From contig JAFDZP010000005.1 of assembly GCA_018266835.1 (NCBI GenBank), forward strand, positions 124,001-188,000: 64,000 bases of DNA, in the 5' to 3' direction. Made by a program: the position numbers and the translations under genes. Positions 54,395-62,219 of this stretch are shown here, one piece after another; position 1 is the first letter of the stretch, and each line of letters opens with the position of its first letter. The notes under the pieces are model-generated. The model was given only the letters and a program-made list of their open reading frames with translations, was not told where the DNA came from and did not search any database. This DNA is from Bacteroidota bacterium (lineage in GTDB: Bacteria > Bacteroidota > Ignavibacteria > Tepidaquicellales > Tepidaquicellaceae).

Positions 54395-55426
54395 CTACTT
54401 CTTACCCTTTATTTCCGCATCCCATTTCTTCATCCAGTCCCCTTCTTTTTCGGAAATCATTTCCCAGTCAAGCTCAAGCTCAAGCTCTTTATAGTCAGCC
54501 TTTTTTATCCAATCAGGTAATGATTCTTTTGCAATATCAGTACGAGCCGGAATTCTATAGAACTTCTCTGCCTGAACTTTCAGAGCCTCATTACTTGTAA
54601 CAAATTCATAAAACTTTTTTGCATCTTCTGAATTTTTGCTTCCTTTTACTAATGCTATACCGTCAGTGAGCACTACTGTTCCGCTTTTAGGAAAAATATA
54701 TCCAAACGGATACTGATATGCATTTGCCTGTAATATTATATCAGGCATATTCCAAAGAGTTACAGGTTCCTGGTCGCCGCCCAATTTTAAATACATTTGA
54801 GTTGCATCGGCGGAATAATCCTTCGTATTTGCATCTAAACCTTTAAGCCATTCCCATCCTTTATCTTCGCTGCCGTTTGCTTTTACTGACATGGAAATGA
54901 TTGCAGAAAAAATTACACGAAGCGTTCCCGATGCCATTGGATTTCTTAAAACAATTTTATCTTTCCATACGGGTTGGACTAAATCAGCCCAGTCCTGCGG
55001 AGCGTTTGTATTATTAAGTACTTTATTATTGAATGAAATCACTTCGGGAGTTAAAAACGTTCCGTACCAGGTATCATTTTTTCCTTTATGCGCAGCAGTT
55101 ACACTTGATGCCCAGGTGGGAGTGTATTTTTCAAGCAAACCCATTTTATCTGCACGCATAAATAGAGTAGCCGGCGCTCCCCACCAGATATCTGCCTGAG
55201 GATTATCTTTCTCAGTTTTAATTCTGTCTATAATTTCCTGCGAACCCATATCCAGCCACTGAACATCTATCTCAGGATTTTTTGCTTCGAATTGTTTTTC
55301 AAATTCTCCCAGCATTTCTTTTCCGTGAGGAGAATAGACTACGAGTTTTCGTTTGTTATTTTTAGAGCAGGATGAAAAACCGATACAAAGAACTACCAAT
55401 AGAATTACTTTAAAAAATATTTTCAT
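54395..55426 (-). CDS. ABC transporter substrate-binding lipoprotein (iron-type)
   Basis: An extracellular solute-binding protein of about 343 residues. The start is set at the ATG giving MKIFFKVILLVVLCIGFSSC, with a lipobox IGFSSC, so it is lipid-anchored; an ATG nine codons earlier (55453) also exists. The mature part, VVYSPHGKEMLGEFEKQFEAKNPEIDVQWLDMGSQEIIDRI and DIWWGAPATLFMRADKMGLLEKY, matches the family-1 iron(III)/thiamine-like binding proteins. SGTLRVIFSAIISM and YPFGYIFPKSGTVVLTDGIALVKGSKN are also typical. The ligand is not certain; the neighbours are the ATPase and fused permease. Confidence 0.9.
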   Translation of the reverse strand: MKIFFKVILLVVLCIGFSSCSKNNKRKLVVYSPHGKEMLGEFEKQFEAKNPEIDVQWLDMGSQEIIDRIKTEKDNPQADIWWGAPATLFMRADKMGLLEKYTPTWASSVTAAHKGKNDTWYGTFLTPEVISFNNKVLNNTNAPQDWADLVQPVWKDKIVLRNPMASGTLRVIFSAIISMSVKANGSEDKGWEWLKGLDANTKDYSADATQMYLKLGGDQEPVTLWNMPDIILQANAYQYPFGYIFPKSGTVVLTDGIALVKGSKNSEDAKKFYEFVTSNEALKVQAEKFYRIPARTDIAKESLPDWIKKADYKELELELDWEMISEKEGDWMKKWDAEIKGKK

Positions 55427-55446
55427 AAACTTATTATAATTTAGTA

Positions 55447-55585
55447 ACCCCATCCTTTAGGGTGGGGTGTAAGGATGAAATGAATACCCTTTAGGGTTAA
55501 ACTTTTGTTAACCACCCCTTGCCCCTCCTTATTAAGGAGGGGAGATTATACAAATGTATTAGTCCCCATCCTAAAGGATGGGGTT
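55447..55585. repeat. Repeat cluster with three palindromes upstream of the binding-protein gene
   Basis: CCCCATCCTTTAGGGTGGGG (55448-55468), ACCCTTTAGGGT, a CCCCTCCTTATTAAGGAGGGG unit (55523-55543) and CCCCATCCTAAAGGATGGGG (55564-55583) lie within 140 bp. The two CCCCATCC palindromes are near-identical and oriented alike around the unit between them. Confidence 0.7.
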
Positions 55586-55673
55586 ACTGTTATACTCTAC
55601 TTTATGCAAAAAAAAATTGACAAATTTTTATCTGTGACATCATAATAATCATTAACATCAGTGTTACTGAAAA

Positions 55674-56600
55674 TCACTTCGTTAAATCATAATCTTTCTT
55701 CTTAAAGTAATTTATTGCCAGCTTATCGAATAACTGTTTAGTCTGTTCTATTTTATTTTTATCATTTAAATCATACCATATGTATTCTTCAATGTCTCCC
55801 ATATTCATTAGCAGCTGCATTGTGCCCTGTGACTTATGCTCGGCAATTACCCAGTTAGCTATTATTTTATAGTTGAGCCTGTCCTGAAAACCGAATGGAG
55901 CTGTTCTATCAAATGTAAACATCAGCGGGTCGGGACTTATTTTCGTGACGGGATATTTTTCAAGTCCTGTAAAAGTAAACTTAGTTGTATCGCCTTTTGA
56001 ACTCATAGTACCACCAAGGACTACGGGTCTGGTTGATAATGGCATTTCATTTACAACCTGAAGAGTTAAAATGGCAGATGAAGCATGATGAGCATGTGTT
56101 GTCGGAACAGGAAGTAAACAGAAAATATAATTGTACTTCCCAGCTTCAATAATTTCCTTTAGTCTGCGTTTTACAAATGGAATATCCCATACCGTGCTAT
56201 CCATAATTTCGTGAACGTCCGTTGTATAGCGATGGTCTTTCTGGTCAAGAAAGAAAAAATCTTTTATGCCGACAATAGCGCATCCGGCTTTAAGCTCCTT
56301 CTTGCGGATATCAGGAAGATATTCACGACCTACAGCTTCATCTGTAAGTTCGAGTCCGTAAATCGGCTCGCCAAGAGTTGAATATTTATATCCGCCCTCA
56401 CCATTTGTGATAAGGCACAGGTCAACTTTTCCACCGAGGTTATGAGTTATTTTATAAACAGTTGCAGAGAATAAAGCATCGTCATCGGGATGGGCTGTGA
56501 CTATAAGGACTTTTATGGTTGTATCGGATTGTGCAAATGAATTTATTGAGAATAAAAAAAGAAGAGTTAGAATTGAAAATAAAAAAGATATTTTTTTCAT
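55674..56600 (-). CDS. Secreted PIG-L family deacetylase
   Basis: A 308-residue LmbE/PIG-L-like zinc hydrolase. A signal peptide (MKKISFLFSILTLLFLFSINSFA) makes it extracytoplasmic. The zinc motif AHPDDDALFS (about residues 37-46) gives His, Asp, Asp, and THAHHASSA supplies the third zinc His. Family members deacetylate N-acetylglucosaminyl groups in glycolipids, mycothiol-type compounds or antibiotics. The substrate is unknown. It is a single gene between repeat clusters. Confidence 0.9.
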   Translation of the reverse strand: MKKISFLFSILTLLFLFSINSFAQSDTTIKVLIVTAHPDDDALFSATVYKITHNLGGKVDLCLITNGEGGYKYSTLGEPIYGLELTDEAVGREYLPDIRKKELKAGCAIVGIKDFFFLDQKDHRYTTDVHEIMDSTVWDIPFVKRRLKEIIEAGKYNYIFCLLPVPTTHAHHASSAILTLQVVNEMPLSTRPVVLGGTMSSKGDTTKFTFTGLEKYPVTKISPDPLMFTFDRTAPFGFQDRLNYKIIANWVIAEHKSQGTMQLLMNMGDIEEYIWYDLNDKNKIEQTKQLFDKLAINYFKKKDYDLTK

Positions 56601-56696
56601 CAGTAGTAGAATTATATAAGCAAAGTTAGACTAAAAAAAATAAAGTTAAAATGTAAAGAAATAGCTTTCATTTCTATCATGGATTAAATCCAGTCT

Positions 56697-56722
56697 CATT
56701 CCCAACGTCCTCGTTGGGAATG
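56697..56722. repeat. TTCCCAACG/CGTTGGGAA palindromic repeat
   Basis: CATTCCCAACG and CGTTGGGAATG form a perfect stem around a TCCT loop. A diverged repeat (TTTCCCAATGGGATTCCG) and a GCGGGACAGGC block follow. It is a dispersed-repeat type seen in metagenome-type genomes. Confidence 0.65.
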
Positions 56723-56815
56723 TTATCTAAGTAAGTTTCCCAATGGGATTCCGATTTAGCGGGACAGGCAGTTGAGAAACAGATAGTCAAAATGTAAAGA
56801 AAAGTTCGACTTAAT

Positions 56816-56855
56816 ACCGCCCCCTCAATCCCCCTCCTTATAAAGGAGGGGGAAA
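56816..56855. repeat. CCCCCTCC/GGAGGGGG palindromic repeat, 56.8-kb copy
   Basis: Nearly identical over about 40 nt to the copy at 43035, including the ATACCGCCCCCTCA flank. Together with the preceding repeat it fills most of the 330-bp gap between the deacetylase and acyltransferase genes. Confidence 0.7.
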
Positions 56856-56932
56856 GTTTCATCCAATTATTTATTGAATAATAAAAGCCGCTTAATTTTT
56901 TTATATTCTATTTTCCTTGATACCAACAGCAG

Positions 56933-57955
56933 ATGCATAAAAATAATTTCGATTTTTTACGGCTCGTCTTTGCGCTTTGCGTTATTATAACTCATTCATA
57001 TACTCTCACCGGAGCGGCGGAGACTGACTGGCTGCATACACTCACTAACGGACAGGTGTTTTTTTCATATATTGGTGTCCGGGGCTTCTTTATTATAAGC
57101 GGATATCTGATATACCAAAGTCTTCTTCGCAGCAAGTCGTTTTATTTATTTTACTGGCACAGGATTTTAAGAATTTTCCCGGGACTTATAGTCGTTCTTC
57201 TCCTCACAGTCATTCTGGGATATTTTGTTTACGCCGGAGACTTCCACAGCTACATCACTAATAAATCCGTATGGACTTATTTTCCAAACAATATTAAGCT
57301 CTTCAGACTTCAAGGTACAATTCAGGGAATCTTTGAAAACAATCCTTATAAAGATGATATAAACGGCTCAATATGGACGCTCGGCTATGAGTTCATATGC
57401 TACGTTTTAATTTCATTACTCTTCTTTATTAAAAGGGGTCATCTGATAATTCTATCTGTTGTTTGCTTATTCTTTTTCGTTTCTAACATCTTCTTTCTTG
57501 ATGTCTTTTCAAAATTAAGATTTGTAATATTTGCAGAGAATATAATTGACTTCGGTACGTTCTTCTTTGCAGGTTCTCTGCTGGCAGTTCTGAAAATTGA
57601 AAAATGGAAGAACCGGAATTTATTGCTTGTGATTTCCAACCTGCTTCTACTAATTTCTTTGTATTTCGGAGTTTTCAGAATCGTCCACCAGTTTGCCATG
57701 CCGGTTGCAATTATCCTTTTTGGCATAACAGCTACAAAATATATAAGGGGAATATCAAAGAAGGTTGGTGACATGTCTTACGGAATTTATATCTACGCAT
57801 TTGTTATCCAGCAGACGCTTGTTCATTTTTTCAAAATTGAGCAGTTTTCTTTGACAATATATGCTTCCCTCATCTCAATCGTATTTGGTTATTTATCCTG
57901 GCATCTTATTGAAAAACAGGCATTAAAGTTCAAAAATCAGCTTCCGAGTTTTTAA
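56933..57955 (+). CDS. Acyltransferase-3 family membrane protein
   Basis: A 340-residue integral membrane O-acyltransferase (OafA/YrhL type) with about ten TM helices. The N-terminal NNFDFLRLVFALCVIITHSYTLTG contains the catalytic His of the family (H21-like), and FFIISGYLIYQSLL and SIWTLGYEFICYVL are further motifs. These proteins transfer acyl groups to sugars of LPS O-antigen, exopolysaccharide or peptidoglycan. The substrate is not evident. It lies as a single plus-strand gene, with a CCTATTAGTAGTAATGGG palindrome right after the stop. Confidence 0.9.
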   Translation: MHKNNFDFLRLVFALCVIITHSYTLTGAAETDWLHTLTNGQVFFSYIGVRGFFIISGYLIYQSLLRSKSFYLFYWHRILRIFPGLIVVLLLTVILGYFVYAGDFHSYITNKSVWTYFPNNIKLFRLQGTIQGIFENNPYKDDINGSIWTLGYEFICYVLISLLFFIKRGHLIILSVVCLFFFVSNIFFLDVFSKLRFVIFAENIIDFGTFFFAGSLLAVLKIEKWKNRNLLLVISNLLLLISLYFGVFRIVHQFAMPVAIILFGITATKYIRGISKKVGDMSYGIYIYAFVIQQTLVHFFKIEQFSLTIYASLISIVFGYLSWHLIEKQALKFKNQLPSF

Positions 57956-57959
57956 ATCT

Positions 57960-57978
57960 CCCCTATTAGTAGTAATGG
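57960..57978 (+). repeat. CCTATTAGTAGTAATAGG-family palindrome, copy after the acyltransferase
   Basis: CCCTATTAGTAGTAATGGG sits three bases past the stop codon. The same sequence type lies just past the stop of the 999-residue T9SS gene (13634-13654, minus). Confidence 0.5.
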
Positions 57979-58093
57979 GTTTACTTTTCTTTGATATAAA
58001 ATATAAAGTTGCTATTTTAACCTGTTCCTGTCTGTTCATAATTAAAAACAGGTAAAGGTTACTTGAAAACCCCAATTTCAATCTATAATTAAA

Positions 58094-58113
58094 GAATCCG
58101 TCAAAAATCCATC
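58094..58113 (-). repeat. Minus-strand copy of the 13350-type GTC-like direct repeat
   Basis: On the minus strand GATGGATTTTTGACGGATTC matches GATGAATTTTTGACGGATTT at 13351-13370, with about 20 nt of further similarity upstream (AATTCNNTGAA). Confidence 0.5.
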
Positions 58114-58441
58114 ATTTCACAGAATTATTTGAAATCGAATTCTTGAAGTGGAACAATGAGCGAAAAAAAATCTGCTCAACTTAACTTCTTTATCTTTAAG
58201 CTCATCAAAACTTTTTCATTAGAAATACGAATATGATAGAAGCTGTCAAGTGTTTTATTTATTCTGCAGAAAATTATAAGATACATTTGACCTGCAAAAT
58301 AACTCAACAAAAAAGGTGTTAAAGGATTTTTGATGACTTTTGAGAAATTTTCATAAAAAATTTTCGTTTATAACTATATTATAATCAATATGTTCTAGAT
58401 TAATTCATTTTATCAGTATTTTACGAAATTTTTTCTTTGAA

Positions 58442-58674
58442 AATAAGCTTTAAAGCCGAAAAATAGCAGCGAAGTGCAGATGCAACCGCCTTGCTTATTA
58501 AATCTAAAATCAGTACTTTACTGCTTCTTAAAACAGAATAAAGATTTTTTCTTAATATCGTTCTTTACAAATATCTCTGCACAAAACGGAGAATTAAGAC
58601 TACAATTTTAAGCCGCTTGGTCGGCGCGCTTCCCTGAGTGTTTGATACAAACAGATAACATAAAAAGGAGACAC
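58442..58674 (+). promoter_or_regulatory. Long possibly structured leader upstream of the rlpA-like gene
   Basis: Between 57956 and 58674 there is no credible gene. The last 230 bases contain several complementary segments: AATAAGC/GCTTATT (58442/58493), TCTTAAT/AATTAAGA (about 58550/58592), TCTCTG/CGGAGA and GCCGCTTGGTCGGC. They suggest a folded 5' leader, but no known riboswitch class is matched by eye. Confidence 0.35.
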
Positions 58675-59604
58675 TTGACCAAACTTAAAATTAACGCGAT
58701 ACTTTTTTTCTTTATCGCATTAGTTTTAGTTAATCCAATTAGCAGCACAGGCAGCAACAGTTTATTCGCAAGAACTTCGAAAATTGATCCGGACTTTGTA
58801 CAGGAAGGCGAAGCTTCGTGGTACGGCCCAGGATTTCATGGTAGGAAAACCGCTTCAGGAGAGCGATTTGACACATATGAAATGACGGCAGCTCACAAAA
58901 CTTTACCCTTTGGAACTGTACTTAAAGTAACCAACCTCAGCAACGGAAAAACCATTCTGGTAACCGTTAACGATAGAGGTCCTTATGTAAGAGGCAGAAT
59001 AATCGATCTATCCAAAGCAGCAAAAGACGCGCTTGATATGGGTGGCACCGCACAGGTAAGACTTGAAGTCTACACACCTGAAGCGGAAGATGAAAACCCA
59101 GCAGATCTAACCCCTCTAAATCTTTTCGAGGAAACACTTGCAAGTAAATCAAAAGTATTTATTGAATACTTTGAAGATGCTAATAACGGAAATCAGACCG
59201 GACTCTCGGGTGAGGACTTAAACAACATCTTTAAAAATTTCAAAACAGTCAGAATCAAGATTCTGACCCCTGATGCTAAAACCGCTAACTCAAAGATTTA
59301 TCAGGAAGTAAAAGACGAGAAATCTCTCAACTACCTAGATATAACAAACAGAGTTCAGTTTCTAACAGGCTACACAATAGACTTGGGACTTTTCTCAGAT
59401 AAAACTGAGGCGGAAAAACTAATAGGATTATTAGAGTCTGAAAACTTCACTACATTGTACTTTGAAGAAATTCATAATCAGAACTCTGTTAAATTCCGTC
59501 TTTTGACCGGTAACTACGATAACTATGAAGGTGCCATCAAAGACTATAACGTTTTAGTTGATTTAAAACAATCACCGAAAATCGTTAAAATAGGATTTAA
59601 CTAA
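58675..59604 (+). CDS. rlpA: RlpA-like septal ring protein with SPOR-like domain
   Basis: A 309-residue protein of the RlpA family, which are lytic transglycosylases or septal proteins acting on denuded peptidoglycan. The start is TTG at 58675, preceded by AAAAAGGAG at ideal spacing; the ATG at 58642 lacks a ribosome site. The N-terminus is then a signal peptide (LKINAILFFFIALVLV). The double-psi beta-barrel GEASWYGPGFHGRKTASGERF to VNDRGPYVRGRIIDLS has the active Asp. The C-terminal part (YTIDLGLFSDKTEAEKLIGLLESENF, about residues 225-305) is a SPOR domain that binds septal glycan. A strong terminator follows. Confidence 0.93.
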   Translation: MTKLKINAILFFFIALVLVNPISSTGSNSLFARTSKIDPDFVQEGEASWYGPGFHGRKTASGERFDTYEMTAAHKTLPFGTVLKVTNLSNGKTILVTVNDRGPYVRGRIIDLSKAAKDALDMGGTAQVRLEVYTPEAEDENPADLTPLNLFEETLASKSKVFIEYFEDANNGNQTGLSGEDLNNIFKNFKTVRIKILTPDAKTANSKIYQEVKDEKSLNYLDITNRVQFLTGYTIDLGLFSDKTEAEKLIGLLESENFTTLYFEEIHNQNSVKFRLLTGNYDNYEGAIKDYNVLVDLKQSPKIVKIGFN

Positions 59605-59616
59605 ATAATATTAAAA

Positions 59617-59650
59617 AAGCCATCCTGGCGCGAATCAGGATGGCTTTTTT
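59617..59650 (+). terminator. Intrinsic terminator after rlpA
   Basis: AAGCCATCCTG pairs with CAGGATGGCTT around an 8-nt loop and is followed by T residues. Confidence 0.9.
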
Positions 59651-59740
59651 GTTTTATTAAGAAAATTTTAATATTACAAGTTTCAGTCCGAGGTATAGCA
59701 ACCATTAACTCGTAATTCGTAATTTGAAACTCTTAATTGA

Positions 59741-60547
59741 CTAATAAGCATTCTCCCATTCATAATCCATCTTGAAATACCTAATGGCTTTATAAACGGA
59801 GCGGGCTATATCGTACTGACCGTCTTTTGAACGGAGATATGCTTCATCTTTTTTATTTGAAAGGTAGCCGCACTCAACCAGCACGGAAGGCATTGATGAA
59901 GTGAAGTTTACAATAAACTCTTCTTCTTTTACTCCCCTGTTTTCAAGCTGAGTTGTTTTAGTTAGTTCTGTTTCAAGAATTGAAGCAAATCGTTCTGAAT
60001 ACCTTCTGTAGACGTTTGTGAGGATGGATGACAGAATGAAATCATTCTGAAAAGTGGGTTTGCCTCTTGTTGAATCTATATTATCTCTTAATAACTGATT
60101 CTCTCCCTGAGTTATCTTTACAGCATCAGTTGTTTTGGTAGGTGACATTACGTAAACTTCAAAGCCCGACTTATCAGTTTCTTCCGTCAGTTTTGAATTG
60201 CAATGAATGCTCACGAACAGCTTGCCTTTTTTTGAGTTAGCAAATCGTCCGCGTTCTTTCAGCTCAGGAAATGTATCATCATCGCGAGTCATGTAAACTT
60301 GCATATCAGAGTACTCTTTGCGTAACATCTCTGCAAGATATTTAGCAATCAGCAGATTATAATTTTTCTCAGGGATTTTTGTAATACTCATGCTGCCCGG
60401 ATCCTTGCCTCCATGTCCTGCATCTATTATTACAACATCAATCTTGCTTCCCTCTTTCCGGACATTAACCTGACTTTCGCCGCTATTAAAATAAAAAAGC
60501 GATGTCAGAATAAATATAGATAGTAATATATAAAAGTATTTTTTAAT
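59741..60547 (-). CDS. N-acetylmuramoyl-L-alanine amidase, apparently starting at ATT
   Basis: A zinc amidase (Amidase_3) that cleaves the bond between MurNAc and the peptide stem of peptidoglycan. The first ATG in frame, 60391, cuts inside the active site: the upstream in-frame codons encode VVIIDAGHGGKDPGS, whose His is the first zinc ligand. Before that is a signal peptide KKYFYILLSIFILTSLFYF. No ATG, GTG or TTG occurs between the stop at 60559-60561 and this region; ATT at 60545-60547 followed by KKYFY is the most natural start and is used here (268 residues). Other ligands are in VSIHCNSK (His) and ECGYLSNKKDEA (Glu). A 27-nt repeat lies directly upstream. Confidence 0.88.
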   Translation of the reverse strand: MKKYFYILLSIFILTSLFYFNSGESQVNVRKEGSKIDVVIIDAGHGGKDPGSMSITKIPEKNYNLLIAKYLAEMLRKEYSDMQVYMTRDDDTFPELKERGRFANSKKGKLFVSIHCNSKLTEETDKSGFEVYVMSPTKTTDAVKITQGENQLLRDNIDSTRGKPTFQNDFILSSILTNVYRRYSERFASILETELTKTTQLENRGVKEEEFIVNFTSSMPSVLVECGYLSNKKDEAYLRSKDGQYDIARSVYKAIRYFKMDYEWENAY

Positions 60548-60552
60548 AATTA

Positions 60553-60579
60553 TTAATTATTCTTTATTAATTATTAATT
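60553..60579. repeat. 27-nt AT-rich exact repeat, copy 2
   Basis: Exact match to 43483-43509. It fills the gap between the yajQ stop and the inferred start of the amidase gene. Confidence 0.5.
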
Positions 60580-60581
60580 GG

Positions 60582-61082
60582 TCACCGATAATTCGTTACC
60601 TGAAATGCAAAATCCAGATCCGCTGCATTAAGCATCTTTATCACTTCCTGCAAATCATCCTTCGATTTTCCCTGCACACGCACCTGCTCATCCTGTATAG
60701 ATGCGTTAACCTTAATCTTCATATCCTTAATCATTTTAGTTATTTTCTTTGCATTCTCTTTATCTATCCCTGCCTGCAAAGTTATTTCCTGCTTGGCAGT
60801 TCCCATTCCGCTGCCTTGTTCAATCGTGCCGTATTTCAATGCTTTGATAGAAATTCCTCTTTTGATCAGCTTGTTCTGAAGAATGTCGTTAACGGTTTTT
60901 ACTTTAAAATCATCTGCCGAGGTTACGTTTATCTTCTTGTCTTTTTTGTTAAGTGTAATTTCACTGTGGCTCCCTTTTAAATCGTATCTCTGCTGGATTT
61001 CCTTTATTGCCTGATTCATTGCGTTATCCACTTCCTGCAAATCGATTTCCGATACAATATCAAATGAGTATGTGTCTGCCAT
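60582..61082 (-). CDS. yajQ: YajQ family nucleotide-binding protein
   Basis: A 166-residue UPF0234 protein. The N-terminal YSFDIVSEIDLQEVDNAMNQAIKEI and the RYDLKGSHSEI motif match the family, and the RVQGKSKDDLQEVIKML segment is the typical C-terminal part. YajQ has a double ferredoxin-like fold; relatives bind nucleotides including cyclic-di-GMP in some bacteria. Here the role is unknown. It lies between yraN and the amidase, in a run of minus-strand genes. Confidence 0.95.
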   Translation of the reverse strand: MADTYSFDIVSEIDLQEVDNAMNQAIKEIQQRYDLKGSHSEITLNKKDKKINVTSADDFKVKTVNDILQNKLIKRGISIKALKYGTIEQGSGMGTAKQEITLQAGIDKENAKKITKMIKDMKIKVNASIQDEQVRVQGKSKDDLQEVIKMLNAADLDFAFQVTNYR

Positions 61083-61098
61083 AATTTTAATTTATAAA

Positions 61099-61479
61099 TT
61101 AATAAAATGCGTTCTTTATATGAACTATGTTTTTTTCGTTATTCATTAAATAAACTACTATCACATCCAGTCTTATCTGATAATCCTGATACATTTCGTT
61201 CTCATACAGAAATCCTTCCGCTGCTTTTCTTATCTGTGCCTGTTTCTTTGCATCAACTGATTCTTCACCTTCACCAAACTTCTTACTTCGTCTTGTCTTT
61301 ACTTCGATAAAAATTATCTCTTTATCTTTGCCTTCTCCCCCAGTAAAAATTAAATCAGCTTCTGCTCTTTCAAATCTGTAATTACTTTTTAAAAATGTAT
61401 AACCTTCATCAATTAAGAATTGTTTTGCAAGCAGCTCACCTGATTTACCCAGACGATTTTTATAAAAACAGTTGTTCAC
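61099..61479 (-). CDS. yraN: YraN/UPF0102 family endonuclease-like protein
   Basis: A 126-residue protein with the UPF0102 pattern: LGKSGELLAKQFLIDEGYTFLKSNYRFERAEADLIF and FIEVKTRRSKKFGEGEES, where the E...D...ExK residues form a predicted nuclease-type centre. No biochemical role is firmly established. Its start overlaps the end of rnhB by 20 bp, as is common for this pair, so they are coupled. Confidence 0.93.
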   Translation of the reverse strand: MNNCFYKNRLGKSGELLAKQFLIDEGYTFLKSNYRFERAEADLIFTGGEGKDKEIIFIEVKTRRSKKFGEGEESVDAKKQAQIRKAAEGFLYENEMYQDYQIRLDVIVVYLMNNEKNIVHIKNAFY

Positions 61480-62071
61480 TCGGCTGTTCAGTTATTATAG
61501 ATAGCTCTATAAAATTTTTGCAGAATGACCTGCGGTGAATTGGACATAATCCGTGCTGCCTTATATTTGCAATATGTTCCTTAGTTGCATATCCTTTATG
61601 TCTGCTGAAATTATAATTCGGATATTCTTTACAATACTCACGCATTATTCTATCACGCGTAACTTTTGCTAAAATAGATGCGCAGGATATTTCAAAGACC
61701 TTCTCATCACCGTCAATTATTGTCTCGTAATTATAATTTTTCTGTCTGTTGCCGTACAGCTTAAAATAATTTCCGTCTATTAAAAATTTTTCGCATTTCT
61801 CATGTAATGTCTTTGCAATAATTCCCATTCCCTTCATAGTTGCGGCTAGAATATTTATTCTGTCTATAGTCAGGTGGTCAATTTTTGTAATAAAATAAAT
61901 ACAGCCTGATGAAATAATTTCCGAATATAGCTCTTCCCTGTCCGGCTCAGCAATTTTTTTTGAGTCAGTTATAAATTGGTTAGAGTAATTATTCGTATTT
62001 ATAAAACCGGCTACAACTACAGGACCCGCTAAGGGTCCCCTGCCTGCCTCATCTATTCCGCAAACAATCAT
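61460..62071 (-). CDS. rnhB: Ribonuclease HII
   Basis: A 203-residue RNase HII that nicks RNA-DNA hybrids at ribonucleotides. The start MIVCGIDEAGRGPLAGPVVVAG contains the first Asp/Glu pair; the others are in FLIDGNYF (Asp) and SCASILAKVTRDR. The C-terminal PNYNFSRHKGYATKEH is conserved. Length is typical. It is preceded by a tandem repeat tract (62135-62218) and followed by yraN with 20-bp overlap. Confidence 0.95.
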   Translation of the reverse strand: MIVCGIDEAGRGPLAGPVVVAGFINTNNYSNQFITDSKKIAEPDREELYSEIISSGCIYFITKIDHLTIDRINILAATMKGMGIIAKTLHEKCEKFLIDGNYFKLYGNRQKNYNYETIIDGDEKVFEISCASILAKVTRDRIMREYCKEYPNYNFSRHKGYATKEHIANIRQHGLCPIHRRSFCKNFIELSIITEQPSEQLFL

Positions 62072-62134
62072 ATATAAATTTATTGGAAATTATTTTTTTG
62101 TAAAATGTAAATATTCCGTTCCGACGCCTTTTCT

Positions 62135-62218
62135 ACTTGAAACTTGAAACTTGAAACTTGAAACTTGAAACTTGAAACTTGAAACTTGAAACTTGGAACT
62201 TGGAACTTGCAACTTGAA
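62135..62218. repeat. Heptamer tandem array (ACTTGAA)n
   Basis: Twelve consecutive 7-nt units, mainly ACTTGAA with three or four substituted ACTTGGA/ACTTGCA units at one end, fill the gap between cphA and rnhB. A short related tract occurs at 13050-13086. Confidence 0.85.
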
Positions 62219-62219
62219 C

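Noticed and set aside
56677-56862. A 61-codon minus-strand frame reading SHWETYLDNIPNEDVGNETGFNP
   Set aside because: It is the translation of two palindromic dispersed repeats and has no gene-like context.
58442-58674. Known c-di-AMP (ydaO) or c-di-GMP riboswitch before rlpA
   Set aside because: The characteristic conserved blocks of those classes are not visible, so only a generic structured leader is suggested.
62135-62218. Possible CRISPR array
   Set aside because: Units are contiguous 7-mers without spacers.
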